Positions 36,106 through 44,526 of a DNA stretch of 44,710 bases are shown here, piece by piece. The DNA lies in the NCBI GenBank assembly GCA_020345805.1, contig CP070772.1, positions 2,049,920 through 2,094,629 of the forward strand, written 5' to 3'. A model generated the notes under the pieces. That model saw only the letters and a program-made list of their open reading frames with translations. It ran no database searches and was not told the DNA's origin. This stretch comes from Phycisphaerales bacterium (GTDB lineage: Bacteria > Planctomycetota > Phycisphaerae > Phycisphaerales > SM1A02). Both the position numbers and the translations under genes were made by a program. Numbering within the stretch: position 1 is the first letter of the stretch; each line of letters opens with the position of its first letter.

Positions 36106-36122
36106 CGCGGGAAAGACCCGCG
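36106..36122 (-). other. Stem-loop after iscA
   Basis: CGCGGG (36106-36111) pairs with CCCGCG (36117-36122) around a 5-base loop, a few bases past the iscA stop codon. No T-tract follows, so it is more likely an mRNA-stabilising or processing hairpin than an intrinsic terminator. Confidence 0.4.
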
Positions 36123-36130
36123 CAATGTTA

Positions 36131-36499
36131 TCAAGCGCCGAAGCTGCTGCCGCAGCCGCAGGTGGCGGTGGCGTTGGGATTGTTGAACACGAAGCCCCGG
36201 CCCATGAGCTCGTCCTTGAAATCGACGACCGTGCCGTTGAGGTACAGGTAGCTCTTGGGATCGCAGATCACCTTGAGCCTGAAGGGCTCGGTCTTCCCGT
36301 CGCGCTCGATCTGGAAGTCGTACTCCCACTCCTCGTCGGAGTCCTTCTTGTTCTCGGTGAGGTCGAGCAGGTATGAGAAGCCGGAGCACCCGCCGCCTTT
36401 CACGCCCACGCGCAGACACGTCTTCTCCGGATCGAGTTCCTGCTGTTTCAGGACGCCCGCGATTTCCCGGGCGGCGATGTCGGTGAGGGTGACGGCCAT
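36131..36499 (-). CDS. Iron-sulfur cluster assembly protein of the IscA/ErpA (HesB) family
   Basis: A 122-residue A-type carrier that passes Fe-S clusters or iron to apoproteins. The three conserved cysteines are C38 (GGGCSGFSY), C114 and C116 (TCGCGSSF near the C-terminus). An insertion of acidic and basic residues (NKKDSDEEWEY) lengthens the middle loop slightly. GGGAGGA lies 7 nt before the ATG. It is the third gene of iscS-iscU-iscA; whether it is functionally IscA, SufA or ErpA cannot be told from sequence. Confidence 0.93.
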   Translation of the reverse strand: MAVTLTDIAAREIAGVLKQQELDPEKTCLRVGVKGGGCSGFSYLLDLTENKKDSDEEWEYDFQIERDGKTEPFRLKVICDPKSYLYLNGTVVDFKDELMGRGFVFNNPNATATCGCGSSFGA

Positions 36500-36563
36500 A
36501 TCGGAATCCTCCCTATGAGCCTGCGTCAGGCGCCGTGCGGCGTCCCTTGGCGATCGTGATGCG

Positions 36564-36989
36564 TCAATTTACCGACGCTTTCTCAGGGCTGCCTTTGGCG
36601 TTCTTGGACTGGTAGTCCTTGATGGCGGTGCGGATGGAGTCCTCGGCGAGGACGGAGCAGTGGATCTTCACCGGGGGCAGGCTCAGTTCCTCGACGATCT
36701 CGGTGTTCTTGATCTGAAGGGCCTCATCCAGAGTCTTGCCCTTGATCCACTCCGTGGCGAGGGAGCTGGAGGCGATGGCGGAGCCGCAGCCGTAACACTT
36801 GAACCGGGCATCCTCGATCCGGCCGTCGTCGCTGACCTTGATCTGAAGCTGCATCACGTCGCCGCATTCGGGCGCGCCGACGATTCCCACGCCGATCTCG
36901 CTGCTCTCCTTCACCTCCTTGGAGGTTCCGAAGCTGCCGACGTTGCGGGGATGCTCGTAGTGATCGATGACCTTCTTGCTGTAAGCCAC
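36564..36989 (-). CDS. iscU: Iron-sulfur cluster scaffold protein IscU
   Basis: A 141-residue scaffold on which IscS-derived sulfur and iron form Fe-S clusters. The cluster ligands are C42 (APECGDVM, with the neighbouring D44), C65 (KCYGCGSA) and C111 (HCSVLAED); H110 precedes the last Cys as usual. It uses a GTG start at 36989, preceded by GAAAGGA; the open frame continues upstream into iscS but shows no IscU homology there. The IscU-type region for HscA binding is LPPVK (104-108), present here, although no hscA or hscB gene is nearby. The gap to iscS is only 17 bases. Confidence 0.94.
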   Translation of the reverse strand: MAYSKKVIDHYEHPRNVGSFGTSKEVKESSEIGVGIVGAPECGDVMQLQIKVSDDGRIEDARFKCYGCGSAIASSSLATEWIKGKTLDEALQIKNTEIVEELSLPPVKIHCSVLAEDSIRTAIKDYQSKNAKGSPEKASVN

Positions 36990-37006
36990 GGATGGTTTCC
37001 TTTCAG

Positions 37007-38245
37007 TCAGTGGGCTTGCCACTGGATCTTGCTGATGTCCACGCCTTCCTTGTAGAGGTCCCACAAGGGACTCATCGAGCGGAGGTGCTCGACGGTGCGG
37101 GTGATCTGCTCGACGGCGAAGTCGATCTCCTCTTCGGTCGTCCATCGACCGAGACTGAGTCGCAGTGAGCTGTGGGCCAGCTCGTCGTTGACGCCCAGGG
37201 CCTTCAGCACGTAGCTGGGCTCGAGGCTGGCGGAGGTGCAGGCCGAGCCGGAGGAGCAGGCGATTTCGTTGATGCCCATGATCAGGGACTCGCCCTCCAC
37301 GAAGCCGAAGCTGATGTTCGTCACGTGAGGCAGGCGGCGATCGCGATGGCCGTTGATGACGACCATTTCCATGCGCGAACTGAGTTCGTTTTCCAGCTTC
37401 TGCCGCAGCTTCAGAAGTCGATCGCGCTCCGCCTCCATCTCGGCCAGGCAGATCTCGCAGGCCTTGCCGAATCCGACGATGCCGGTGACGTTGAGGGTGC
37501 CGGAGCGCATGCCGCGCTCATGCCCTCCGCCGTCCTGCACCGCCTGCAATCTCACGCGGGGATTGCGCCGGCGAACGTACAAAGCACCCACGCCCTTGGG
37601 GCCGTAGATCTTGTGACCGGACCAGCTCAGCAGGTCGATGTTGTCGGCCTTGACGTCGGTGGGCATCTTGCCCACCCACTGGGTGGCGTCGGTGTGGAAG
37701 ATCACGCCCTTCTCATGGCAAAGCGCGCCGATCTCCGGGACTTCGTTGATGGTGGCGATTTCGTTGTTCGCCCACATGATCGTGACGAGAATGGTGTCGT
37801 CACGGAAAGCCTGCCTGACCATGTCGGCGGTGATGATGCCGTCGGGGCCGGGCTCGAGGAAGGTAACGTCGAAACCTTCGCGCTCCAGGCGCTTGCAGGG
37901 ATCAAGAACCGCCTTGTGCTCGAGGGCGGCGGTAATTATGTGGCCGCGATTCCTCTGCCCGGGCTCGGCCTTGGCGTACATGCACGCCGCGCCCTTTATG
38001 GCGAGGTTGTTGCTCTCGGTGGCCCCGCTGGTCCAGATGATTTCCTTGGGATCCGCGCCGATGATTGCCGCGGCCTGCTTGCGGGCGTTCTCCACCGCCT
38101 CCTCGGCCTCCCAGCCGAACTTGTGGCTGCGGCTGGCGGCGTTGCCGAAGACCTCGGTGAAGAACGGGAGCATCGCGTCCACCACCCGCGGATCACAGGG
38201 CGTGGTGGCGGAATGATCCATGTAGATGGGGAGCTTCAGCGCCAT
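37007..38245 (-). CDS. iscS: Cysteine desulfurase IscS
   Basis: A 412-residue PLP enzyme that removes sulfur from L-cysteine for Fe-S clusters and tRNA thiolation. The first strand is [15 protein letters not shown]. The PLP region has H110 (LEHKAV), DATQ (186-189) and Schiff-base K212 ([12 protein letters not shown]). The active-site loop with C336 is [10 protein letters not shown]. The start is taken as the ATG ending at 38245, just before the conserved N-terminus; an ATG 21 bases upstream is possible. It opens the iscS-iscU-iscA operon. No IscR-type regulator is encoded in the window. The 300-base region to panC is divergent and should hold the promoter. Confidence 0.95.
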   Translation of the reverse strand: MALKLPIYMDHSATTPCDPRVVDAMLPFFTEVFGNAASRSHKFGWEAEEAVENARKQAAAIIGADPKEIIWTSGATESNNLAIKGAACMYAKAEPGQRNRGHIITAALEHKAVLDPCKRLEREGFDVTFLEPGPDGIITADMVRQAFRDDTILVTIMWANNEIATINEVPEIGALCHEKGVIFHTDATQWVGKMPTDVKADNIDLLSWSGHKIYGPKGVGALYVRRRNPRVRLQAVQDGGGHERGMRSGTLNVTGIVGFGKACEICLAEMEAERDRLLKLRQKLENELSSRMEMVVINGHRDRRLPHVTNISFGFVEGESLIMGINEIACSSGSACTSASLEPSYVLKALGVNDELAHSSLRLSLGRWTTEEEIDFAVEQITRTVEHLRSMSPLWDLYKEGVDISKIQWQAH

Positions 38246-38546
38246 CGAGTGTTCTCTGCTTTCCATCGCCTCGCGGCCGTTCTTGAGGCGTTCCCCGGGG
38301 GTTATGAAGCCCGCTCGGGGAGGCAACTGATACCTGGAATCATTCTAAGGGGTCCTCGGACAAAATCCAGTTGAGATTGAGTTTATTCCGCATTTGAAGC
38401 TCCGGCCAGGCCCGGATTCGGCCTTTGCGGCTCGGAGGTATGCGGGCCTGGAGGCATGGAAGCATCAAGGCGTTCGGGAATCGAATGCGGACGACGGGCA
38501 AGGTTGGTGGGTTGACCATTCCGGGGGTGGAGACGACCCTGCCCCG

Positions 38547-39380
38547 ATGCAGGTGGTCCGTGACGTCGAAGCCCTGAAGACGGAAACATCCGGGGAGGGC
38601 GTAGTAGGGTTTGTTCCGACCATGGGGGCTCTCCACGAAGGTCATCTTTCGCTCATCCGTCAGGCGGCTGGTCTGGCCCGCCCGGTGGTGGTCAGCCTCT
38701 TCGTCAACCCCACGCAGTTCGGCCCGGGCGAGGACTTTGCGCGTTATCCAAGGCAACTCGACGCGGACGTGGAAATGGCGGCTGAGGCGGGTGCCGAGGT
38801 GGTTTTTGCTCCTTCGGTGGAGACGATGTACCCGCCCGGTGAGGAGACGCCCGTTCCGCCGCTTCCCGAGGTCGCCACCCGACCGGGCCTGGAGGATGCC
38901 CATCGGCCGGGCCACTTTGCCGGCGTGTGCCAAGTCGTGGCTCGTCTCTTCGATCTGGTTCTGCCGCGCTTCGCCGTCTTTGGCGAGAAGGACTACCAGC
39001 AACTGCTGGTGATCCGGGCCATGACGGTGCAGGAGAGCGATCGCTGGCCGGGTCTGGAGATAATCACCGGCCGGACGATCCGCGAACCGGACGGCCTGGC
39101 GATGAGCAGCCGCAACGCGTATCTGGATGCCGGGCAGCGCAAGCAGGCCCTTGCGCTGTCCCGCGGGCTGCAGAGCGCGCAGAGCGCAGCAAGTCCGGGC
39201 GAGGCGGAAACGATAATGCTCCGCGCGCTGGAGACGGGAGGTCTGTCGGCTGATTACGCGGTCGTGCGCGACGCGGAGACGCTGCTGCCGATCGAGTCGT
39301 TCAGCCGGCCGGCCCGCGGTCTCATCGCCGCCCGCGTCGGGAACATCCGCCTGATAGATAACATGGGAATGGAAGTCTGA
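38547..39380 (+). CDS. panC: Pantothenate synthetase
   Basis: A 277-residue enzyme that joins pantoate and beta-alanine with ATP to make pantothenate (vitamin B5, CoA precursor). The nucleotidyltransferase motif is VPTMGALHEGH, with H30 and H33. Other conserved parts are VSLFVNPTQFGPGEDFARYPR, FGEKDYQQL and LAMSSRNAYL. The C-terminal dimer domain is complete. The start is set at the ATG immediately before the conserved beginning (MQVVRDVEAL). No Shine-Dalgarno sequence is well placed, so the message may be leaderless, or the start may lie slightly upstream in frame. It is divergent from iscS. Confidence 0.95.
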   Translation: MQVVRDVEALKTETSGEGVVGFVPTMGALHEGHLSLIRQAAGLARPVVVSLFVNPTQFGPGEDFARYPRQLDADVEMAAEAGAEVVFAPSVETMYPPGEETPVPPLPEVATRPGLEDAHRPGHFAGVCQVVARLFDLVLPRFAVFGEKDYQQLLVIRAMTVQESDRWPGLEIITGRTIREPDGLAMSSRNAYLDAGQRKQALALSRGLQSAQSAASPGEAETIMLRALETGGLSADYAVVRDAETLLPIESFSRPARGLIAARVGNIRLIDNMGMEV

Positions 39381-39429
39381 ACAAGAGCGCTGCGGCAGCC
39401 GGCGCAGGCGCTGATCGCGAGGGGGCACC

Positions 39430-39975
39430 GTGGACACGCGATTCGAGAAAGTGCGACGACACCCCCTGTGCCCCGAATGCGGCTACGACCTGATCGCGAC
39501 GGTCGAGGCGGGGCGGCGGATCTGCCCGGAATGCGGCTGTGAATTCGACCCGTCGGAACTGAGGCCCGAGACTCTGCCCGGCGACTGGACCATCGCCCGG
39601 GGCCTGCGCCGCGCGACAACATCGCTGCTCATCCGCGCGATTCCGGCGCTGGGGGTCTGGTTCGCATTCACCTGGTTCCACACCGCCTTCACCCGGCAAT
39701 TGGGGGACACGATCGTCTGGATCACATTCATCTCGGTGATCCCCGGCGTATTGATCGGCGCCATCCTTGCCTGGAAACTCAGCAGCAACGCCGGCTTTGC
39801 CAGCCGATTACTGGTGGTCATGGCGGTGGCGGTTCTCACACTCGTCATCGCGGCGGGCAGTTTCCTCGTGCATTTGCTCGTAAGCCCGCTGACCTCGCCG
39901 GCAGTTTACTACACGGCGATTGCGGCAGTGTGCGCGGTCGGGATTATCATCTGGGTCCATACTCTCGAGAGCTGA
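39430..39975 (+). CDS. Zinc-ribbon membrane protein, first of a tandem pair
   Basis: A 181-residue protein. The N-terminal zinc ribbon has C14/C17 (HPLCPECGYDL) and C32/C35 (RICPECGCEF). About four transmembrane helices follow (roughly 69-90, 96-118, 126-153 and 159-176). A short conserved linker (LPGDWTIARGLRRA) joins the two. The start is a GTG with GAGGGGG upstream. Zinc ribbons of the xPxCxECGYDL type fused to membrane helices are typical of planctomycetes; their function is unknown. It is 49 bases downstream of panC and two bases upstream of its paralogue. Confidence 0.8.
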   Translation: MDTRFEKVRRHPLCPECGYDLIATVEAGRRICPECGCEFDPSELRPETLPGDWTIARGLRRATTSLLIRAIPALGVWFAFTWFHTAFTRQLGDTIVWITFISVIPGVLIGAILAWKLSSNAGFASRLLVVMAVAVLTLVIAAGSFLVHLLVSPLTSPAVYYTAIAAVCAVGIIIWVHTLES

Positions 39976-39977
39976 CC

Positions 39978-40562
39978 GTGGCACGCGCGCACTCACCAAT
40001 TGACTTCGTTCGGCATCATCCGCTGTGTCCCAAGTGCAAGTACGACCTGGTGGCGACGGTGGCCGAAGGGCGGAACATCTGCCCCGAATGCGGCTACGAA
40101 TTCGAAACGGGCGAGCTGCGTCACGCGGTGCTGCCCGACGACTGGACGATCTGGCGCGGACTGCGCCGTGCCGCCCTGCACCTAGTCCTCCGCTCGAGTG
40201 TCTGCCTGGCAGTGTGGACGGGCCTGCTTTGGGCCGTGACTGCACTCGCGGCATGGATCAGCAGCGGACGGCCCTGGTTCGTGGTGCTGAGTTCCTACGT
40301 GGTCGCCCTGTTGATCCTGATGATCACTGCCGGGGGAATCGGGCGGGCATTGGCCCGAGGAATGGAGGAGAAGGCAGGCGTGGTCAGCATCCTGGTGGCG
40401 GCGCTGGTGACCGTCTTCGCCTGCGTGGTTGTCGCGGCCGGCACGCTGATTGTGAACATCCTCTCATCCGGGGGCGGCACCGGGTTGTGGGGGATGGCGG
40501 TGGTTTCGGGCGGCCTGGCACTGGTCGTGATTGTCAAGACTCATTTCTTCGAAGACTATTGA
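39978..40562 (+). CDS. Zinc-ribbon membrane protein, second of a tandem pair
   Basis: A 194-residue paralogue of the preceding gene product. C17/C20 (HPLCPKCKYDL) and C35/C38 (NICPECGYEF) form the zinc ribbon. The linker (LPDDWTIWRGLRRA) is almost identical to that of its neighbour, and about four transmembrane helices follow. It begins at a GTG two bases after the preceding stop, so the two are probably translationally coupled. The similarity is strong in the ribbon and linker but weak in the helices, which suggests an old tandem duplication followed by divergence of the membrane part. The two may form a heterodimer. Confidence 0.8.
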   Translation: MARAHSPIDFVRHHPLCPKCKYDLVATVAEGRNICPECGYEFETGELRHAVLPDDWTIWRGLRRAALHLVLRSSVCLAVWTGLLWAVTALAAWISSGRPWFVVLSSYVVALLILMITAGGIGRALARGMEEKAGVVSILVAALVTVFACVVVAAGTLIVNILSSGGGTGLWGMAVVSGGLALVVIVKTHFFEDY

Positions 40563-40707
40563 CGGTGATAGACGCGCGGTGGATCCCTGCGGGCGGCGGC
40601 CATTATCGGAACACTCTTCAGCCCGTTCTAATCAAGATCTTCCCCGCCACGACTGATGTGGTGAGGCGGCCTGTCCGGGAAAGTGCCCGCCGGCCTCATG
40701 TTTCCTT

Positions 40708-40736
40708 TTGGGTTTCATCCGGCCCGACACTATCCT
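40708..40736 (+). promoter_or_regulatory. Possible sigma70-type promoter for a leaderless nadD
   Basis: TTGGGT (40708-40713) and TATCCT (40731-40736) are separated by 17 bases. The -10 element ends 7 bases before the GTG at 40744, so transcription would begin almost at the start codon and the mRNA would be leaderless. This supports the GTG at 40744 over an in-frame TTG at 40708. Confidence 0.4.
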
Positions 40737-40743
40737 GAGAAGC

Positions 40744-41385
40744 GTGAGCGAACGCCCGAGGCGCATTCTGCTTTTCGGCGGGACGTTCGATCCGCCGCAT
40801 CTGGCTCATACCAGGCTTCCGCCCATCGTGGCGGACCAGTTGGGCTGTTTCCGCATCCTCTATATTCCCGCGACCATCAGCCCCCACAAGCTTGAGGAGC
40901 CACCCACGGAGGTTCAGCATCGTCTGGCCATGCTCACCCTGGCCCTCTCGGATGTGCCGGAGGCCGAGATCTGCACCCTGGAGCTGGATCGCCCCGGACC
41001 CAGCTTCACCTGCGACACGCTGGAAGCGCTGCGTCGCGAGCATGGGAGCGGCGTCACCTTTCGCCTTCTCATCGGCACCGATCAGGCCCTGGCCTTCCAC
41101 GAGTGGGAGAACTGGCCGCGGGTGCTGGAGCTGGCGGTGCCCGCGGTCATGGTCCGGCCGCCCCTGGACAAGGCTGCCTTCAGTTGGCAGTTGCGCCAGG
41201 CGTATGACGCGGAGGAGGCGGAGAGGTGGCTGAGCTGGTCGGTGCGGGTGCCGGCGATGGAGATCAGCTCTTCGGAGGTCCGCCGTCGCCTGCTCGCCGG
41301 CGAAGACACCGCAGGTCTTCTGGATCCGACGGTCGCTCAGTACATCGCCGCCCACAAGCTCTACACGGCGGTCAAGCAGGCTTAG
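40744..41385 (+). CDS. nadD: Nicotinate-nucleotide adenylyltransferase
   Basis: A 213-residue enzyme of NAD synthesis that adenylates nicotinate mononucleotide. The nucleotidyltransferase signature GGTFDPPHLAH (12-22) supplies H19 and H22. The second ATP motif is ISSSEVRRRL near the C-terminus. The region between (FRLLIGTDQALAFHEWENWPRVLE) is the usual substrate-binding part. The GTG at 40744 is chosen because the conserved fold begins within about 7 residues and a plausible promoter ends just upstream. It converges with rpiB. Confidence 0.92.
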   Translation: MSERPRRILLFGGTFDPPHLAHTRLPPIVADQLGCFRILYIPATISPHKLEEPPTEVQHRLAMLTLALSDVPEAEICTLELDRPGPSFTCDTLEALRREHGSGVTFRLLIGTDQALAFHEWENWPRVLELAVPAVMVRPPLDKAAFSWQLRQAYDAEEAERWLSWSVRVPAMEISSSEVRRRLLAGEDTAGLLDPTVAQYIAAHKLYTAVKQA

Positions 41386-41433
41386 GCGCGCAGCGAATAG
41401 TGGATTCCCATTCAGAAGCCGATTCCGCCGGGT

Positions 41434-41922
41434 CTATTTTGGAGCGTTCACGTCGGCAGGATTTTCCCCCCGCTCGATGGCGGCGATCTTTGCCACCCGC
41501 CTGGCGTGGCGGTCTCCCTCGAACCGGCCGGCAAGGAACGCATCCACGATGGGCAGGCAGTCTTCCGGGGGCGTGCGATCCCCGCTCAGGCACAGGACGT
41601 TGGCGTCGTTGTGCCTGCGGGTCATATCCGCGGCCTGGGCATCAACACAGAAGGCGGCCCGGACGCCCGGGACCTTGTTGGCGGCGATGGAGACTCCGAT
41701 CCCCGATCCGCAGGCGAGGATCCCCCAGTCGGCGCGTTCTTCGACCACCGCCCGGCCCACCAGGTACGCTCCGTCAGGGTAGTCGCACGGCTCGCCGGAA
41801 ATGCGGCCCATGGGCACGGCTTCATGACCGAGGGCCTTCAGATGGCCGCGGATGGCGGCGATTGCCGCCGCTCCCCGGTGGTCACCTCCCAGCGCAATCG
41901 TCAGCGTCTTCGTGTCGCTCAC
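41434..41922 (-). CDS. rpiB: Ribose-5-phosphate isomerase B
   Basis: A 162-residue RpiB/LacAB-family isomerase interconverting ribulose-5-phosphate and ribose-5-phosphate. It has the DH pair (D14, H15, in LGGDHRG), the active-site Cys71 in CGSGIGVSIAANK, and RRHNDANVLCLSG. The GTG start lies inside the end of the phosphatase gene (41-base overlap). The Shine-Dalgarno sequence AAGGAG, about 10 nt upstream, is also within that gene, so the two are probably translationally coupled. The C-terminus is slightly longer than that of the E. coli protein. Confidence 0.93.
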   Translation of the reverse strand: MSDTKTLTIALGGDHRGAAAIAAIRGHLKALGHEAVPMGRISGEPCDYPDGAYLVGRAVVEERADWGILACGSGIGVSIAANKVPGVRAAFCVDAQAADMTRRHNDANVLCLSGDRTPPEDCLPIVDAFLAGRFEGDRHARRVAKIAAIERGENPADVNAPK

Positions 41923-42373
41923 CGGCCAGCATCTCCTTGAGGCGTCTGGGAACGAGCTCCATAAACCTCACCGATAGCGAATCATAGACGTCCTGCCCCA
42001 TGCCGATGGGGTCTTCCACATCTCCGTCCGGCTCCAACAGCTCAATCCCGACCTGTTCTGCCTCCTCGTCCTCCACCAGCGACCTGACGGCGGCAACGTG
42101 GCTTCTGGTCATGCAAAAGACCACCTCGGCTTGGCGGACCATCTCCGCGGTCAACCGTCGGCTCCGGCCGTAGTGCTCAATGCCCAACGTGGCCAGGGCG
42201 TTGATGGCCTCCGGCGAGGGCGGGGAGCCGTCGGCGGCGAACACTCCCGCCGAAGCCACGATCACCTCGGCGTTCTCGCCCAGGCCGCCGTGGGCCAGCC
42301 AGCGTCGCGCGATTGCCTCGGCCATGGGGCTGCGGCAGGTGTTTCCGGTGCAGACGTAGAGGATCGTGGGCAT
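41882..42373 (-). CDS. Low-molecular-weight phosphatase, YwlE-like (probable protein arginine phosphatase)
   Basis: A 163-residue LMW-PTP fold. The P-loop is C8-TGNTC-R14, followed by SPMAEAIA. A general-acid region (EDPIGMGQDVY) sits near residues 120-130. The residue corresponding to Thr11 of Bacillus YwlE is Thr12 here. In that enzyme it confers phosphoarginine specificity, while tyrosine phosphatases have a larger aliphatic residue. The gene overlaps rpiB, the same order as ywlE-ywlF in Bacillus. AGAGA precedes the ATG. A matching arginine kinase (McsB) is not in the window, so the physiological substrate is unproven; a tyrosine phosphatase role remains possible. Confidence 0.85.
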   Translation of the reverse strand: MPTILYVCTGNTCRSPMAEAIARRWLAHGGLGENAEVIVASAGVFAADGSPPSPEAINALATLGIEHYGRSRRLTAEMVRQAEVVFCMTRSHVAAVRSLVEDEEAEQVGIELLEPDGDVEDPIGMGQDVYDSLSVRFMELVPRRLKEMLAGERHEDADDCAGR

Positions 42374-42553
42374 TGATCATCTCTTTGGGCGGGGCCGGAT
42401 GCACTGATGGTATCGCCTTTGCGTGTGGATGTGTGGACCCCCGGCCGTCGGCGGGAGGTCGGGCACGCCCATCGAGTATTGCATCGGGCGAATCTGAGGT
42501 ACAGTAGTAGGCGGTCGCCGGGAAAGGCGGCGCCACATCTGCGGAGAGATCTG

Positions 42554-43126
42554 GTGGAATTCGTTGATAGCGATGATGTGAAGGACCTGCTGCGGGATCA
42601 GGAGATCACCGAGGTTCCGAGCGGAGAAGAGCGTGTCCACATGCGAATGGCCGATGGCGAAGGCGTGGTTCATCTACACCTGGTTGACGAGAATTGTCAG
42701 GTCGTGCCGCGCGACGGAGCCACGGTGGTGGATGTCCCCAAAGACCGGCTTCCCGACGTGGTGGAAGACATCGTCCACAAGCTGCGCCTGGATCAGGTTC
42801 TGCTTATTCCGGTCGGCAAGTGGCGTGACGTGTTCGATGCCGTGGCCTTCAGTCTCGCGGGCAACGAGGACTGGCAGGAGTTTGACGCGGCCTCGACGAT
42901 CCAGCTCAACACCCGCGATCCGTTGCTCTGCGAACCGGGAGACTTTCAGACTTTCAAGGCGCTGATGCGAGCGCTGGTCAGTGATGCCGAAGACCCGCAG
43001 CAGGGGTTGATGGTGCTCACGACCACTGCCCCGGTACTGCTGGAGTTCGTGCCCGACGGTGCAGTCCGGGTGAGCGTGGGGCAGCAGGTGCTGGCCGACG
43101 AGGTTGCTGAGGTTTTTGAGTCCTGA
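42554..43126 (+). CDS. Hypothetical protein, first gene of an unknown three-gene group
   Basis: A 190-residue soluble protein that I do not recognise. It starts at a GTG with GGAGAGA 6 nt upstream. It has an alternating strand and helix pattern (HMRMADGEGVVHLHLVDENCQVV, RDGATVVDVPKDRLPDVVEDIVHKLRLDQVLLIPVGKWRDVFDAVAFSLA) and ends in a strand-rich region (GLMVLTTTAPVLLEFVPDGAVRVSVG). It has no signal peptide or membrane helix. It is 66 bases upstream of the next gene in the same direction, and divergent from the phosphatase gene. Confidence 0.72.
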   Translation: MEFVDSDDVKDLLRDQEITEVPSGEERVHMRMADGEGVVHLHLVDENCQVVPRDGATVVDVPKDRLPDVVEDIVHKLRLDQVLLIPVGKWRDVFDAVAFSLAGNEDWQEFDAASTIQLNTRDPLLCEPGDFQTFKALMRALVSDAEDPQQGLMVLTTTAPVLLEFVPDGAVRVSVGQQVLADEVAEVFES

Positions 43127-43192
43127 GCCGGGGGCAATCGTAGCCGATCATCGGCTTTTCGGTTGACGGTCGGGGCAGCAGGGAGAATCCGG

Positions 43193-43810
43193 ATGAGGGT
43201 GTTCCTTGACCAACAGCTCTGCGAGATTGAGGCGGGAACCGTGGGGGAGGCCGTGGTGGCCGGTGCCGCAGCCGCTGAGAAGCAGGGGCGCATGGTGGTG
43301 GAGGTGACGGTGGACGGCAGCCGATGGACTGATGAGCAGATCGCCTCGGCCGGCAACTCGCCCCTGGCCGCGGAGGAGGTCAGGCTGCAGACTGCGGTTC
43401 CCGCTCGGCTCGTTGCCCAGGTTCTGAAGGATGCGGGGGCGGTACTTGCCGAGGCCGAATCGCTTCAGCGCGAAGCCGCCGAGTTCATCGAGTCCGACCA
43501 GCGTAAAGAGGCTATGGAGCGGCTGAACGAGGCCCTCACGATCTGGGTCAACGTCCAGCAGGCGGTTGCCATGAGCGCTGAGATCATGAGCTGGAACCTG
43601 GACGCGGAGGAGGCCGGTCCCACGTCCCCGGCCGCGATCATCGCCGGTCTCAACGACCAGCTCAGGCTCATTCGGAACGCTCTGGAGGTGGAAGATCCCA
43701 TCGGCCTGTCCGATTCTCTCCGCTATGATCTGCCGGAAGTGATCGGGCAATGGCGTCAACTGCTGGGCGACCTGGTCGGTCGCGCTGAAAAGGGGGACGT
43801 CGTGCAATGA
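43193..43810 (+). CDS. Hypothetical protein, second gene of an unknown three-gene group
   Basis: A 205-residue soluble protein. The N-terminal 60 residues form a small alpha/beta unit (MRVFLDQQLCEIEAGTVGEA ... MVVEVTVDGSRW). The rest is helical, with regularly spaced charged residues (LAEAESLQREAAEFIESDQRKEAMERLNEALTIW), the look of a helical bundle or coiled-coil. GGGAGA lies about 6 nt before the ATG. It overlaps the next gene by four bases (ATGA, 43807-43810), which implies coupled translation. I do not recognise the family. Confidence 0.75.
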   Translation: MRVFLDQQLCEIEAGTVGEAVVAGAAAAEKQGRMVVEVTVDGSRWTDEQIASAGNSPLAAEEVRLQTAVPARLVAQVLKDAGAVLAEAESLQREAAEFIESDQRKEAMERLNEALTIWVNVQQAVAMSAEIMSWNLDAEEAGPTSPAAIIAGLNDQLRLIRNALEVEDPIGLSDSLRYDLPEVIGQWRQLLGDLVGRAEKGDVVQ

Positions 43811-44517
43811 CCGTCGCATCTCAGCGCCAGAAGATCGACGATCTGATGGATAAGGCCAGCGAGTCCCTGGCCCGCACCGCGTACTTCGAGGCCGAGCGGA
43901 TGGCCAACAAGGCTCTCGGCATGGCCAGGCAGGAAGGTGACTTCGACCGCATGGCCCGGATCATCATGCCCCTGCTGGAAGCCCGCCGCCAACGGCTGCA
44001 GCAGGCCCTGGAGGTGAAGGGGATTGTGATTCTGGACGGTGAGGTCACCGAAGATATGAAAATAGATCCCGGCTGCTATCTCGTGCAGCCGCCGCTGGTG
44101 GGGGCCGACGCCCGGCGCTTCCGGCTCAGCGCCCTGCACCGGGAGATCCCCGTGGCCGTAGTCTGCCGCGAACCGCTGACTCAACTGGGCCTGTGTCCGA
44201 TCGTAACCATTGCACCCGCCGGCTCAATCCGTGCCAAGATCGAGCCGCCGAAGAATCCCAAACGTCCCGACCGGGCGTGGTTTGTCATGGCCATGGAGGA
44301 GCTGGGCAACTTCGCAATCGATTCCATCGACCCGGAGCTCGCACCGGATCGCCGCGTGGATGCCGTTCTCAGCCATCTCGATGGGATCCCCGAGCATGAA
44401 GGGTTGCACCGGTACCTCGAACAGGCCTGCCGCGCTGCTCAGGAGGCGAGCAGGGCGGCGTCATCCGGCGAATCCGCCTCCTCCCCCGGCAGGGACCGCG
44501 GGGAGGCAGAGTCCTGA
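43807..44517 (+). CDS. Hypothetical protein with N-terminal TPR-like helices, third gene of the group
   Basis: A 236-residue soluble protein. The first 70 residues form helices with TPR-like spacing (ESLARTAYFEAERMANKALGMARQEGDFDRM). A second domain (about 71-160) is beta-rich (KGIVILDGEVTEDMKIDPGCYLVQPPLVGADARRFR). The C-terminus is an acidic, Ser/Ala-rich tail. It overlaps the preceding gene in ATGA. The nuclease-like gene begins 9 bases after its stop. The function is unknown; the arrangement suggests the group acts together. Confidence 0.75.
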   Translation: MTVASQRQKIDDLMDKASESLARTAYFEAERMANKALGMARQEGDFDRMARIIMPLLEARRQRLQQALEVKGIVILDGEVTEDMKIDPGCYLVQPPLVGADARRFRLSALHREIPVAVVCREPLTQLGLCPIVTIAPAGSIRAKIEPPKNPKRPDRAWFVMAMEELGNFAIDSIDPELAPDRRVDAVLSHLDGIPEHEGLHRYLEQACRAAQEASRAASSGESASSPGRDRGEAES

Positions 44518-44526
44518 GGTAGAGAA

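Noticed and set aside
36990-37145. N-terminal extension of IscU
   Set aside because: It lies within iscS in another frame and has no IscU similarity; the GTG at 36989 has a Shine-Dalgarno sequence.
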